DNA of 64,000 nucleotides from assembly GCA_019744975.1 (NCBI GenBank), contig JAIETP010000013.1:62001-126000 (forward strand), given 5' to 3'. The notes beneath the pieces are model-generated. The model did no database searches. It was not told where the DNA came from and was given only the letters and a program-made list of their open reading frames with translations. Positions 17,109-24,664 of this stretch are shown here, one piece after another. Position 1 is the stretch's first letter. Each line of letters starts with the position of its first letter. Source of the stretch: Burkholderiales bacterium (GTDB lineage Bacteria > Pseudomonadota > Gammaproteobacteria > Burkholderiales > SG8-41). Position numbers and translations under genes: made by a program.

Positions 17109-17710
17109 TGCGTCTACTGTTGGCAGCGATGATCGTGGTGAGCTTGGCCGGATGCGGCGACAAGGTGCCGTCGGTCGCAAAGCTGGCGCCTGCCGATGTC
17201 GTGCTCGCTTTTGGTGACAGCCTGACCTATGGCACCGGCGCCAAAGCCGAGGACAGTTATCCCATCGTGCTCGGGCAGTTGATCGGCCGCACCGTGGTGC
17301 GCTCCGGCGTGCCCGGCGAACAGACCGCGGGGGGCCTTGCGCGCCTGCCCGAGGTGCTCGACGAACACAAGCCGCGGCTGGTGATCGTCTGCCTCGGCGG
17401 CAACGACATGCTGCGCAAGGGCACACCGGCGAACATCGAAGCCAACCTGCGCAAGATACTGACGGAGATCAAGTCCCGCGGCCTCGATGCGATGCTGATT
17501 GGTGTGCCGACACCGACGCTGATTGCCAACCCGCCGGAGTTTTACAGCAGACTCGCGAAGGAGTTTGCGATCCCCTACGAAGGCGACATCATCACCAGCG
17601 TGTTGTACAAGTCCGATCTCAAATCCGATCCCATCCATCCCAATGCCGCGGGTTACCGCAAGGTGGCTGAAGCCGTTGCCGAGCTGATGCGCAACGCCGG
17701 CGCGTTGTAA
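17105..17710 (+). CDS. GDSL/SGNH-family lipoprotein esterase, TesA-like
   Basis: A 201-residue SGNH hydrolase with block I LAFGDSLTYGTG (Ser39), block III LGGNDMLRKG and the catalytic dyad block DPIHPNAAGY near the C-terminus. The first 17 residues form a lipoprotein signal ending LAGC, so the enzyme is probably lipid-anchored in the periplasm, unlike soluble TesA. Likely arylesterase, thioesterase or lysophospholipase activity; the substrate is not deducible. It sits between a FAD oxidoreductase and an MFS carrier with four-base spacing or overlap. Confidence 0.85.
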   Translation: MMRLLLAAMIVVSLAGCGDKVPSVAKLAPADVVLAFGDSLTYGTGAKAEDSYPIVLGQLIGRTVVRSGVPGEQTAGGLARLPEVLDEHKPRLVIVCLGGNDMLRKGTPANIEANLRKILTEIKSRGLDAMLIGVPTPTLIANPPEFYSRLAKEFAIPYEGDIITSVLYKSDLKSDPIHPNAAGYRKVAEAVAELMRNAGAL

Positions 17711-17713
17711 GAA

Positions 17714-18931
17714 ATGACGGCAAACAAAATGTCGGCGCGACGGCTGACATTCACGATGTGCCTGGCCGAGGCATTGTCGATGACCGGCTTCGCCGCCTAC
17801 ACCACGCTGCTGCCGCAGTTGCAGCGCGAGTGGGGGCTGTCGAATTCGGAGGCCGGCGCGATCAGCGGTTTCCTGTTCGCCGGTTACATGGTGTCGGTGC
17901 CGGTGTTGACCAGCCTGACCGACCGCATGGATACACGGCGCATTTACCTCGGCGCCTGCATCATTGGCAGCATCGGCGCGGCCATTTTTGCGCTGTACGG
18001 CCAGGGATTCTGGAGCGCGGCCTTTGCGCAGTTCCTGATCGGCGCCGCACTCGGCGGCACCTACATGCTGGGACTCAAGGCGCTGACCGACCACCTCGAA
18101 GGCCCGGCGCAGTCGCGCGCCACCGCGTTTTACACCGCGAGTTTCGGCATCGGTTCGACCATATCCATCCTCGTCGCCGGCAAGATCGGCGCGACGCTGG
18201 ACTGGCACTGGGCGTTCTGGTTTGGCGCGATCGGTCCGGTGCTGGCGGGGCTGCTGGTCATGTTTGCCATGCCGATGGGACGCATGCGGCCGGCCGCGCA
18301 CCACAGCACCGCACTGCTCGATTTCCGCCCGGTGCTGAAGAACCGCAAGACACTGCCGTACATCATCGGTTACGCCGTGCACAACTACGAACTATTCGGC
18401 CAGCGCTCATGGATGGTCGCGTTCCTGGTGTTCTGCGCTGCGCTGCAGCCGGAACACGCGCCAATGGCGCTTTCCGCGGCGACGCTGGCGGCGCTGATCA
18501 ACGTGCTGGGACCGGTGTTCAGCATTACCGGCAACGAACTGGCACTGCGCTTTGGCCGGCAGCGCATTATTTTCCTGTTCATGACTTTGTCCGGCACGAT
18601 TGCCTGCCTGATCGGTTACACCGCGGCCTGGCCCTGGTACATCGTCGTACTTTTGATGATGGTGCACTACGGCGCGATGCTCGGCGACTCCGCCGCGCTG
18701 ACTTCGGGGGCAGTCGCCAGCACGCCGCCGGAAATGCGCGGCTCAATGATGGCGGTGTATTCCTTCCTGGGATTCAGCGCCGCGTTCCTGGCGCCGCTGG
18801 TGTTCGGCATGACGCTGGATCTGGCCGGCGGCAATCAGAGTGTGACGGCCTGGGGACTGGCCTTTGCCAGCATCGGTATCTTTGGTGTGCTGTCACCGCT
18901 GGCGCGCTGGTGGTATTTGCGGTGCGCTTAA
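17714..18931 (+). CDS. Major facilitator superfamily transporter
   Basis: A 405-residue protein with about twelve hydrophobic helices split by a central loop near residues 195-215. Conserved MFS elements include LQREWGLSNSEAGAISGFLF in helix 1-2 and the DRMDTRRIYLG loop between helices 2 and 3. The substrate is unknown. Three bases separate it from the esterase, so FAD enzyme, esterase and carrier likely form one unit. Its stop codon TAA is the first triplet of a family A repeat. Confidence 0.86.
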   Translation: MTANKMSARRLTFTMCLAEALSMTGFAAYTTLLPQLQREWGLSNSEAGAISGFLFAGYMVSVPVLTSLTDRMDTRRIYLGACIIGSIGAAIFALYGQGFWSAAFAQFLIGAALGGTYMLGLKALTDHLEGPAQSRATAFYTASFGIGSTISILVAGKIGATLDWHWAFWFGAIGPVLAGLLVMFAMPMGRMRPAAHHSTALLDFRPVLKNRKTLPYIIGYAVHNYELFGQRSWMVAFLVFCAALQPEHAPMALSAATLAALINVLGPVFSITGNELALRFGRQRIIFLFMTLSGTIACLIGYTAAWPWYIVVLLMMVHYGAMLGDSAALTSGAVASTPPEMRGSMMAVYSFLGFSAAFLAPLVFGMTLDLAGGNQSVTAWGLAFASIGIFGVLSPLARWWYLRCA

Positions 18932-18960
18932 AATATCAATAAAATCAAATACTTATATAC
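18929..18960 (-). repeat. AT-rich dispersed repeat, family A copy 3
   Basis: On the minus strand: TATAAGTATTTGATTTTATT then GATATTTTA. It matches copy 1 over TATAAGTATTTGATTTTATT. The MFS stop codon forms one end. Confidence 0.75.
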
Positions 18961-18976
18961 ACACCCCATGAGATAT

Positions 18977-19040
18977 TCCCTCTACCCGCTTGCGGGGACA
19001 AGGGCACACTTGAAGCGTAGCAGAGGGTTAGGGTGAGGGG
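18977..19040. repeat. Inverted CCCTCT/AGAGGG intergenic repeat
   Basis: CCCTCTACCCGCTTGCGGGG and the partly complementary CAGAGGGTTAGGGTGAGGGG flank about 20 bases. It looks like a common dispersed repeat type rather than a coding or terminator element. Confidence 0.5.
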
Positions 19041-19181
19041 TCGGGCAAAGTGGTTTTGTCAAAGGCATGCATATTTTCCGGGATGTCCAGGCGGGAACCG
19101 GACTGTGCATTGATGCTGCCGATGGTTACGACTCCCGAAAGGGATATGGGGTTACAGTCTGGTTTTCCCGCGGGGCTATCA

Positions 19182-19427
19182 ATGCCGACCCAACTGACGC
19201 TGAAAAACATACCCGACGCGGTTTACGACCGGCTCAAGCAATCCGCTGAACTGCATCGGCGCAGCTTGAACAGTGAGGCCATCCTTTGCCTGGAGACAGT
19301 GCTGATGCCGATGCATGTCAGTCCCTCCGAACGGCTTGCGCGCGCCCGCGTACTGCGCGCTGAACTGCCTGCGAAAAAATACGAAGCCGGCGAGATTGAT
19401 GCCGCCAAACGACAGGGCAGGCGATAA
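19182..19427 (+). CDS. FitA-like ribbon-helix-helix antitoxin, no toxin partner
   Basis: An 81-residue protein with an Arc/FitA-type N-terminus: MPTQLTLKNIPDAVYDRLKQ (beta strand plus first helix) and ELHRRSLNSEAILCLE (second helix). It has a Lys/Glu-rich tail typical of the toxin-binding part. Family members repress their own operon and neutralise a PIN-domain toxin encoded just downstream. Here no PIN gene follows: the next 120 bases are non-coding and the following gene is on the other strand. ATG 19182 gives the family length. Probably an orphan or relic. Confidence 0.75.
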   Translation: MPTQLTLKNIPDAVYDRLKQSAELHRRSLNSEAILCLETVLMPMHVSPSERLARARVLRAELPAKKYEAGEIDAAKRQGRR

Positions 19428-19551
19428 TTAGCGGCGGACCGTTTTAACGCGGCCGTTGGAAGAGGGGTTACGTAACCTTTATATTTGGCTTTTTTCTCGG
19501 CAACGCGCTAAACAAATCTCCCCCGAACCAATTGTTATGTGACGATACGAT

Positions 19552-20292
19552 TTACCGGGATGCCCGAATATCATAAGCCCTACAAACTGCTGACACTGAC
19601 GCCGTGATGGCTTGCCAGACGCTGTCCTTGGAGAAACTTCCAACCGAGGGGTGTCCAATAGCCACAACGGGTATTGTCGTATCAAGGACGCCAATCGGGA
19701 GTTCCTTGGCGGTGAATGCACGCACCATCGCCCCTCGATGATTTGCAGTGAGGTCATCTGCTATTGGTTGAGCTCTAGACCACTCTATGCCGCCATAGAG
19801 CGACGCAAATCTCTCAGGCTTCATTGTTTCCAGCAGTATCATCTTGGGCGAAACGTGTCGGATAATTCTTTCGAGCCAAGGTTTGCTCTCTTTCATGCCA
19901 TCGGCTAGTGACATTCCGTGGCACTTTTTGAAGCCATCTTCGCTGGGCGAGCGACGGAAGGCCAAGTTTGTCTTTGGGATTGCTCTGATCTGATCTGGTG
20001 TGGCCTTTAAGACATACACCAGTAGGGGCAGCATCATGCGCTGGATCGTATAGGAGCAATCTACGTAGTCGTGCTCATAGTTCTCAAAGAATGATGAAGA
20101 AGCAGATATCAACGAACTTGGATTTTCTGGATTGCCACCTGGATTGACGCCTAATACGAGCAAGGGCGCTGGGTCGATTCGGCTGTAGAAGATCTTGTAA
20201 AAGCGCGAGGCAGTAAATCCAGTGTGTACTCGATACTCCGAGTCAATCGCCCTCATTACGCTGATCGTATCAAGTGCCGATTTGGTGATCAT
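19552..20292 (-). CDS. Uncharacterised protein resembling the uracil-DNA glycosylase superfamily
   Basis: A 246-residue protein I cannot assign firmly. LLVLGVNPGGNP near residue 42 resembles the active-site GxNPG/GxDPG loop of uracil-DNA glycosylase-like folds. VVAIGHPSVGSFSKD near residue 213 resembles their C-terminal HPS DNA-intercalation loop. These similarities are by eye only. Base composition and codon use are noticeably more A+T-rich than the surroundings, and it stands alone in a short accessory patch. A repair, defence or cassette-borne gene are all possible. Confidence 0.55.
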   Translation of the reverse strand: MITKSALDTISVMRAIDSEYRVHTGFTASRFYKIFYSRIDPAPLLVLGVNPGGNPENPSSLISASSSFFENYEHDYVDCSYTIQRMMLPLLVYVLKATPDQIRAIPKTNLAFRRSPSEDGFKKCHGMSLADGMKESKPWLERIIRHVSPKMILLETMKPERFASLYGGIEWSRAQPIADDLTANHRGAMVRAFTAKELPIGVLDTTIPVVAIGHPSVGSFSKDSVWQAITASVSAVCRAYDIRASR

Positions 20293-20431
20293 AAAGCGAT
20301 GAACCAGCAGACCCCCTTCTTTACGTGACTATATGAAGTGTCGGATCAAAGAAATCGAGACTTTCCGGATCTCGGGAAAGCGATACAAATAGTTTTTTAA
20401 AAACAATTAGGTATAAGTATTGGCTGATGAG

Positions 20432-20989
20432 TTACCGCTTCCCCGTATAAAACTCCGGCCACCGCTCCAGCACCGCCGGCGCATCATCCTTGTAAATGTG
20501 GCAGGAACCGATCTGGTACGGTTTTTTGCCGGTGGCTGGTTTGCGCGCGTTGTGCGCTTCGCGTGCGCGGCCTGTGGCTTGAAATGCTGTGGTGCCCAGC
20601 GGTCCCAGCAGTTCGACCAGATGGGTGCAGCCGAGTACGCCGCCGACGCGCTCGGCAATCGCCTTGCGCCAGCCGGCGCCGATGGTGATGCCAATCAATT
20701 TTTTGAAATTCACCGTGATGTCGCCGCAGGTTTCGTACGGGCCCGTATCCGTGACGGCTTCGACGTCGTGGATCTTGAGATCAAGGTCTATGGTCAGGCG
20801 CAGCCACATGTGATGCACCGGTTGGCCGGGCTGGCGTTCACGGCCGCCGTCGCGGCGCGAGTGCACATAGGTCTTGGTGTCGACGAGGTGGCCCTCGATA
20901 TCCCATAAACCATCCTCGCGTTCATAACCTTTGCATTCGACGGCGCGGGTGTGTTTCAGGGTGCGGGGTGCAGGGGCTGGCAAGGGCAT
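20432..20989 (-). CDS. DUF2889 domain protein
   Basis: A 185-residue protein whose N-terminus LKHTRAVECKGYEREDGLWD and later WLRLTIDLDLKIHDVEA match the DUF2889 family. The family is common in proteobacteria and has no settled function. Some members sit beside acyl-CoA or aromatic metabolism genes. Here it lies 18 bases downstream of the DUF1289 gene in the same direction, so it may end the operon mvaB-DUF1289-DUF2889. Confidence 0.8.
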   Translation of the reverse strand: MPLPAPAPRTLKHTRAVECKGYEREDGLWDIEGHLVDTKTYVHSRRDGGRERQPGQPVHHMWLRLTIDLDLKIHDVEAVTDTGPYETCGDITVNFKKLIGITIGAGWRKAIAERVGGVLGCTHLVELLGPLGTTAFQATGRAREAHNARKPATGKKPYQIGSCHIYKDDAPAVLERWPEFYTGKR

Positions 20990-21007
20990 GAAGCGGACTC
21001 CGGAAAT

Positions 21008-21211
21008 TCAATTGAAGGTATCGTGTGCAGCGCGACGCGGCTTGAGTTCTGCCAGCACGGCATGTTTTTGCGCCGGGTCGTAGCGAAACCAGTCACTGAT
21101 TTCGCGCAGCGTGCGCCAGCAGCCGACGCAGTAGCCGTGCTCCTGATCGACCATGCAGGCGCCCACGCAGGGGGATTCGGCATCCTGCTGCGCATTTGTG
21201 TTTATCGTCAT
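21008..21211 (-). CDS. DUF1289 small cysteine-rich protein
   Basis: A 67-residue protein with PCVGACMVDQEHGYCVGCWR, the four-cysteine pattern (CxxxC...CxxC) of the DUF1289 family, probably a small metal-binding fold. Function is unknown; it is often found with Fe-S or tRNA-modification genes. The start overlaps the mvaB stop by four bases, so translation is probably coupled. Confidence 0.85.
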   Translation of the reverse strand: MTINTNAQQDAESPCVGACMVDQEHGYCVGCWRTLREISDWFRYDPAQKHAVLAELKPRRAAHDTFN

Positions 21212-22113
21212 GCCGCCTTGGCGCGGATCGCGCGCGCGACGCGCGAAAGGGTCTGCCGGCCGAGCACGCCACAGATGTAATCACCGGCAGCCATCAGTTT
21301 TTGCATGTCGATGCCGGTCTCGATGCCGAGGCCGTCGAGCAGGTACAACACGTCCTCGGTGGCGACATTGCCGGTGGCGCCCTTGGCGTAGGGGCAGCCG
21401 CCGAGTCCGGACACGGAACTGTCGAAAGTCGCGATACCGCATTCCAGCGCGGCGTAGATGTTGGTCAGCGCCTGGCTGTAAGTGTCGTGGAAATGACCGG
21501 CCATGCGTTCGACGGGGATGTGTTTGGCGACGGCCTCGATCACCCTGCGCGTTTTTCCGGCGGTGCCGGTACCGATGGTGTCGCAGACGGTGATTTCGTA
21601 GCAGCCCATGGCATCCAGGGCTTTGGCGACATGGACCACGGCAGCCGGATCGACTGCACCTTCGTACGGGCAGTCGAGGCACACGGAAATATCGCCGCGC
21701 ACCTTGATGCCCTGGGCGATCGCGGCTTTTGCCACGGCTGCAAAACGGGCGAGGCCTTCGTCGATGCTGCAGTTGGTATTGCGTTTGGAAAAACTCTCGC
21801 TGGCCGCACCGAACACCACCACTTCATCGGCGCCGGCGGCAATGGCTGCATCCAGCCCCTTCATGTTCGGCACCAGCACCGGGTAGGTCACGCCGGGTTT
21901 GCGCCGGATGCCCGCCATCACCTCGGCGTTGTCGGCCATCTGCGGCACCCATTTCGGCGAGACGAAGGCGGTGGCTTCGATGATGCTCAGGCCGGCGTCC
22001 TGCAGGCGATGGATGAGTTCGATCTTGACCGCGGCCGGAACGGGAGTGGCTTCGTTCTGCAGCCCGTCGCGCGGGCCGACTTCGACGATGCGTACTTTTT
22101 CAGGTAGTGGCAT
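21208..22113 (-). CDS. mvaB: Hydroxymethylglutaryl-CoA lyase
   Basis: Splits HMG-CoA to acetoacetate and acetyl-CoA in the last step of leucine and isovalerate catabolism. The 301-residue TIM-barrel protein has VEVGPRDGLQNEATPVPA at the N-terminus (metal-binding Asp), the HFHDTYSQALTN metal site and the catalytic loop SGLGGCPYAKGATGN with its essential cysteine. The liuR-type regulator lies only 2 kb away, consistent with a leucine/isovalerate degradation role, though the acyl-CoA carboxylase and dehydrogenase partners are not in the window. Confidence 0.95.
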   Translation of the reverse strand: MPLPEKVRIVEVGPRDGLQNEATPVPAAVKIELIHRLQDAGLSIIEATAFVSPKWVPQMADNAEVMAGIRRKPGVTYPVLVPNMKGLDAAIAAGADEVVVFGAASESFSKRNTNCSIDEGLARFAAVAKAAIAQGIKVRGDISVCLDCPYEGAVDPAAVVHVAKALDAMGCYEITVCDTIGTGTAGKTRRVIEAVAKHIPVERMAGHFHDTYSQALTNIYAALECGIATFDSSVSGLGGCPYAKGATGNVATEDVLYLLDGLGIETGIDMQKLMAAGDYICGVLGRQTLSRVARAIRAKAA

Positions 22114-22153
22114 GGCGGGAAAACCCGATCATATCGAGGGCTTGAAAAACTGA

Positions 22154-22282
22154 TTACCGCCAAGGCGCCAAGAGCGCCAAGGAATCAAAACAGGAATCAG
22201 GGCACTGAAAATCATAATAATGCGTTCTGGTTATTTGATCATTTACGGGGGTTTCGTTTTTCTTGGCGCTCTTGGCGGTTAA
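22154..22282. repeat. Inverted repeat with CCGCCAAG...CTTGGCGG arms
   Basis: Left arm ACCGCCAAGGCGCCAAGAGC and right arm TCTTGGCGCTCTTGGCGGTT are near-complementary, 75 bases apart, with an A+T-rich middle. This is a known style of dispersed betaproteobacterial intergenic repeat. It fills the gap between mvaB and the hydratase gene. Confidence 0.75.
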
Positions 22283-22287
22283 AAGCC

Positions 22288-23130
22288 TCAATTCTTTTTC
22301 TTGCCTTTCGCAGCGCTTTTTGTTTTGGGCGGCACGGTCCACGACGGTTTGCGTTTTTCGAGGAAGGCGGTCAGGCCTTCCTGCGCTTCCGGCGTGGCGC
22401 GGATGTCGGCAATGACTTTGGCGGTTTCGCTGACGATGCCGGCACCGATGGGGCTGTGTGCGCTGTGCGGGATCAGCTGTTTGATCGCATGCACGGCCTT
22501 GGGCCCGCTGGAGTAGAGCTGGCCGAGCATTTCGCCGACCCGCGTCGCCAGTTGTTCCTCTTCAACCAGATCGTGCACCAGGCCGATGCGCCAGGCCTCG
22601 GCACAGTCGAACTCCTCGCCGGACAGCATGTAACGCCGCGCCTGGCGTTCGCCGATGGCGCCGATCACATAGGGGCTGATCATCGCCGGGACGACGCCGA
22701 TTTTGACTTCGGACAGGCGGAAGGTCGCGGTACGCGTGGCAATCGCGATGTCGCAGGCGGCGACGATGCCGCAGCCGCCGCCGCGCACGGCGCCGTGCAC
22801 CGCGGCGATCGTCGGTTTGTTCAGCGTGTACAGCGCATGGAACATGCGTGCGGATTCGCTGGCGCCCTGGTGATTTTGCGCCTTGGTGAATTTCGCGCTC
22901 TGGCGCATGTGGTTGATGTCGGCGCCGGCGCAGAAACTTTTTCCGGCGCCGGAGATGACCACGGCGCGGATGGCATCATCGGCGGCGATATCGGCCAGCG
23001 TCGCGGTTAGTGCGCGCACCATTTCCGGATCGAAGGCGTTGTGCACTTCGGGACGGTTCAGCGTGATGACGACGTTGCCGAAATCATCGAGGGCGGTCAG
23101 CACCCGCGCAGCGGCGGTGGATTTGCTCAT
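22288..23130 (-). CDS. Enoyl-CoA hydratase/isomerase (crotonase) family protein
   Basis: A 280-residue crotonase-fold enzyme. It has GKSFCAGADINHM (oxyanion hole), AVHGAVRGGGCGIVAACDIAI (second oxyanion-hole glycine) and SEVKIGVVPAMISPYVIGAI (active-site helix). Members near HMG-CoA lyase are often methylglutaconyl-CoA hydratases (leucine pathway), which fits here, but geranyl/isohexenylglutaconyl or general enoyl-CoA hydratases look similar. A Lys-rich tail (SAAKGKKKN) is unusual but short. Transcribed toward mvaB across a repeat-filled 174-base gap. Confidence 0.85.
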   Translation of the reverse strand: MSKSTAAARVLTALDDFGNVVITLNRPEVHNAFDPEMVRALTATLADIAADDAIRAVVISGAGKSFCAGADINHMRQSAKFTKAQNHQGASESARMFHALYTLNKPTIAAVHGAVRGGGCGIVAACDIAIATRTATFRLSEVKIGVVPAMISPYVIGAIGERQARRYMLSGEEFDCAEAWRIGLVHDLVEEEQLATRVGEMLGQLYSSGPKAVHAIKQLIPHSAHSPIGAGIVSETAKVIADIRATPEAQEGLTAFLEKRKPSWTVPPKTKSAAKGKKKN

Positions 23131-23301
23131 GGTTTTTCGTTCCTTGCGGCGTGATCGGAGGTTTTACCGGGCGCGTCGCAGCATGTGGACACACTGCAAA
23201 TACAGGACGCGCCCTGTGGGACTCAGCGCAGATTATACGCAGGACACACTTTGTTCAGCCGGCGGACGTCACTGTGTGGACGCCCGTGTTTGGGCGCCAG
23301 C

Positions 23302-23366
23302 CCACCATTTTCCCTGACCTACCATTTCCCCTGACGCACCATCCCCCCTGACTCACCATCCCCCTT
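23302..23366. repeat. Tandem 17-bp repeat, nearly four units
   Basis: Units CCACCATTTTCCCTGAC, CTACCATTTCCCCTGAC and GCACCATCCCCCCTGAC occur at 23302, 23319 and 23336, and a partial fourth starts at 23353. The fourth unit begins at the minus-strand stop codon of the isomerase gene, so its C-terminal Gly-Gly-Trp is encoded by the repeat. Confidence 0.85.
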
Positions 23367-23958
23367 TAGCCAGCCACTGTTCGATCTGGTCCAACCGGTC
23401 CGAACCCCAGAACGGTTCACCGTCGACGATGATGTACGGCGAACCGAAAACACCGCGCTCGATGGCCGCATCGACTTCGGTCTTCAGCTGCTCCTTGACC
23501 GCCGCATCATTGATGGCCTGGATCACGGCATCCTTGTCGTGGCCGAGTTTTGCCGCCACATTGGCGGTGACTTCCGGGTTGGATATGTCGCGGTCCTCGG
23601 CGAAGTAGGCGCGGTAAAGGGCTTGGGCCAGCGTTTTCGCGGCGGCGGGGTCGCGGTAATGCAGCCAGTAATAAGCGCGGCAGGGCGCGGTGGAAGAGAC
23701 CGGAAATTTGGATGGCATTTTGAACGGCACGCCGAACCAGCGCGCCGAGCGGTTCAGGTCGAGCAGGGCATAGCTGCCTTTCAGCGGGATCGTGGTCAGC
23801 GGCTGCTGGCCGGTGACCTTGAACACGGCCCCGAGCAGCATCGGTCGCCAGATTGTGTTGCGCTCGTATTTGGCGGCGAGGGCTTCGATTTTTGCCGCCG
23901 CGAAGTAACCATAGGGAGAGGAAAAGTCGAAGTAGAACTCGATGGGCTGGTGGGGCAT
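23353..23958 (-). CDS. DsbA-fold oxidoreductase, 2-hydroxychromene-2-carboxylate isomerase family
   Basis: A 201-residue thioredoxin-superfamily protein with the family start IEFYFDFSSPYGYFAA, in which Ser replaces the redox cysteine pair as in NahD and kappa-class GST. The C-terminal VFGSPYIIVDGEPFWGSDRL is the cis-Pro and glutathione-contact block. It is likely a glutathione-dependent isomerase acting on aromatic or acyl-CoA-linked substrates; the exact reaction is unknown. ATG 23958 starts exactly at the conserved N-terminus. A LiuR-like box lies 136 bases upstream, so it may belong to the same regulon. Confidence 0.85.
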   Translation of the reverse strand: MPHQPIEFYFDFSSPYGYFAAAKIEALAAKYERNTIWRPMLLGAVFKVTGQQPLTTIPLKGSYALLDLNRSARWFGVPFKMPSKFPVSSTAPCRAYYWLHYRDPAAAKTLAQALYRAYFAEDRDISNPEVTANVAAKLGHDKDAVIQAINDAAVKEQLKTEVDAAIERGVFGSPYIIVDGEPFWGSDRLDQIEQWLAKGGW

Positions 23959-24094
23959 GCTCGGCTCCTCGGTGGACCTTGACGCCCTATGGCCTGGGCT
24001 TTTGTTGACGGGCGCGGAACTTCGGGTTCCGCCGTAGATCAATCTGGTGAATGCTTCGTTAACATTCTGTTTTTATTGGTGTTTTTGAGTATCT

Positions 24095-24110
24095 TTTACG
24101 TAAACGTAAT
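24095..24110. promoter_or_regulatory. LiuR-like operator 1
   Basis: TTTACGTAAACGTAAT contains the ACGTAAACGT core of LiuR-type MerR sites. It lies directly after the liuR stop codon and upstream of the isomerase gene (start 23958), so it could drive the latter. A second copy is at 24571-24587. Confidence 0.65.
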
Positions 24111-24521
24111 CTATGCTGCACTGTCAGATACCGGTGCTTTTGGGGTATCGGCTTCAGTCAGCCGGCGCTGGCACTGGGTGGCAAAAAAACGGATTTCGTT
24201 GAGCATGACTTCGACATCTTCACGCTGCTGCTCGAGCTGGGTGCGGCGACGCTCGAGTTTGACCGAGAATTCCTCCAGCTGGCGGCGTTCGCTGCCGGCG
24301 AGGTCATGGAGTTCAAACAATTCGCGGATTTCCCCGAGGGAAAAGCCGAGGCGTTTGCCGCGCAGCGCGAGTTTCAGGCGGACGCGGTCGCGAGGGCTGT
24401 AGATGCGATTGATGCCGTCGCGCGCCGGGGTGACCAGGCCCTGGTCTTCATAATGGCGCAGCGTGCGGGTGGTGACGCCGAACTCCTGCGCCAGATCACT
24501 GATGGTATAGGTTTTACTCAT
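24111..24521 (-). CDS. liuR: MerR-family regulator, LiuR type
   Basis: A 136-residue regulator with the winged HTH start YTISDLAQEFGVTTRTLRHY and EDQGLVTPARDGINRIYSPR. A long dimerisation coiled coil follows, with the C-terminal block EVMLNEIRFFATQCQRRL. This matches LiuR, which controls branched-chain amino acid and acyl-CoA degradation in beta- and gammaproteobacteria. Two copies of a TTTACGTAAACGT box flank the gene; the upstream one overlaps a TTGACG -35 reading into liuR (TATTGT -10, spacer about 18), implying autoregulation. Confidence 0.82.
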   Translation of the reverse strand: MSKTYTISDLAQEFGVTTRTLRHYEDQGLVTPARDGINRIYSPRDRVRLKLALRGKRLGFSLGEIRELFELHDLAGSERRQLEEFSVKLERRRTQLEQQREDVEVMLNEIRFFATQCQRRLTEADTPKAPVSDSAA

Positions 24522-24570
24522 TGTGCTCCGCAGCAGCAGCAGGTAACATGCGCCCGGACAATATCATTGC

Positions 24571-24587
24571 TTTTACGTAAACGTCAA
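24571..24587. promoter_or_regulatory. LiuR-like operator 2, between liuR and phaC
   Basis: TTTTACGTAAACGTCAA repeats the box at 24095. On the minus strand it overlaps TTGACG, 18 bases from TATTGT, a MerR-style long-spacer promoter for liuR. It is also 78 bases upstream of the phaC ATG on the other side, so both divergent genes may respond. Confidence 0.7.
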
Positions 24588-24664
24588 TAACACTTTTTGT
24601 ATCCATCCGGCCGCAGGCTTTATTGGCGATTTTATTGCCGATGGCCGGAAAACAGGAAAATCCG

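Noticed and set aside
19495-19545. Possible attC site after the UDG-like gene
   Set aside because: On the minus strand TAACAATTGGTTC...GCGCGTTG looks similar to attC ends, but both core motifs break the RYYYAAC/GTTRRRY rules and no stable stem is evident; too weak to call.
23302-23366. Possible CRISPR array
   Set aside because: Units are head-to-tail with no spacers and the period is 17 bases; no cas genes are present.
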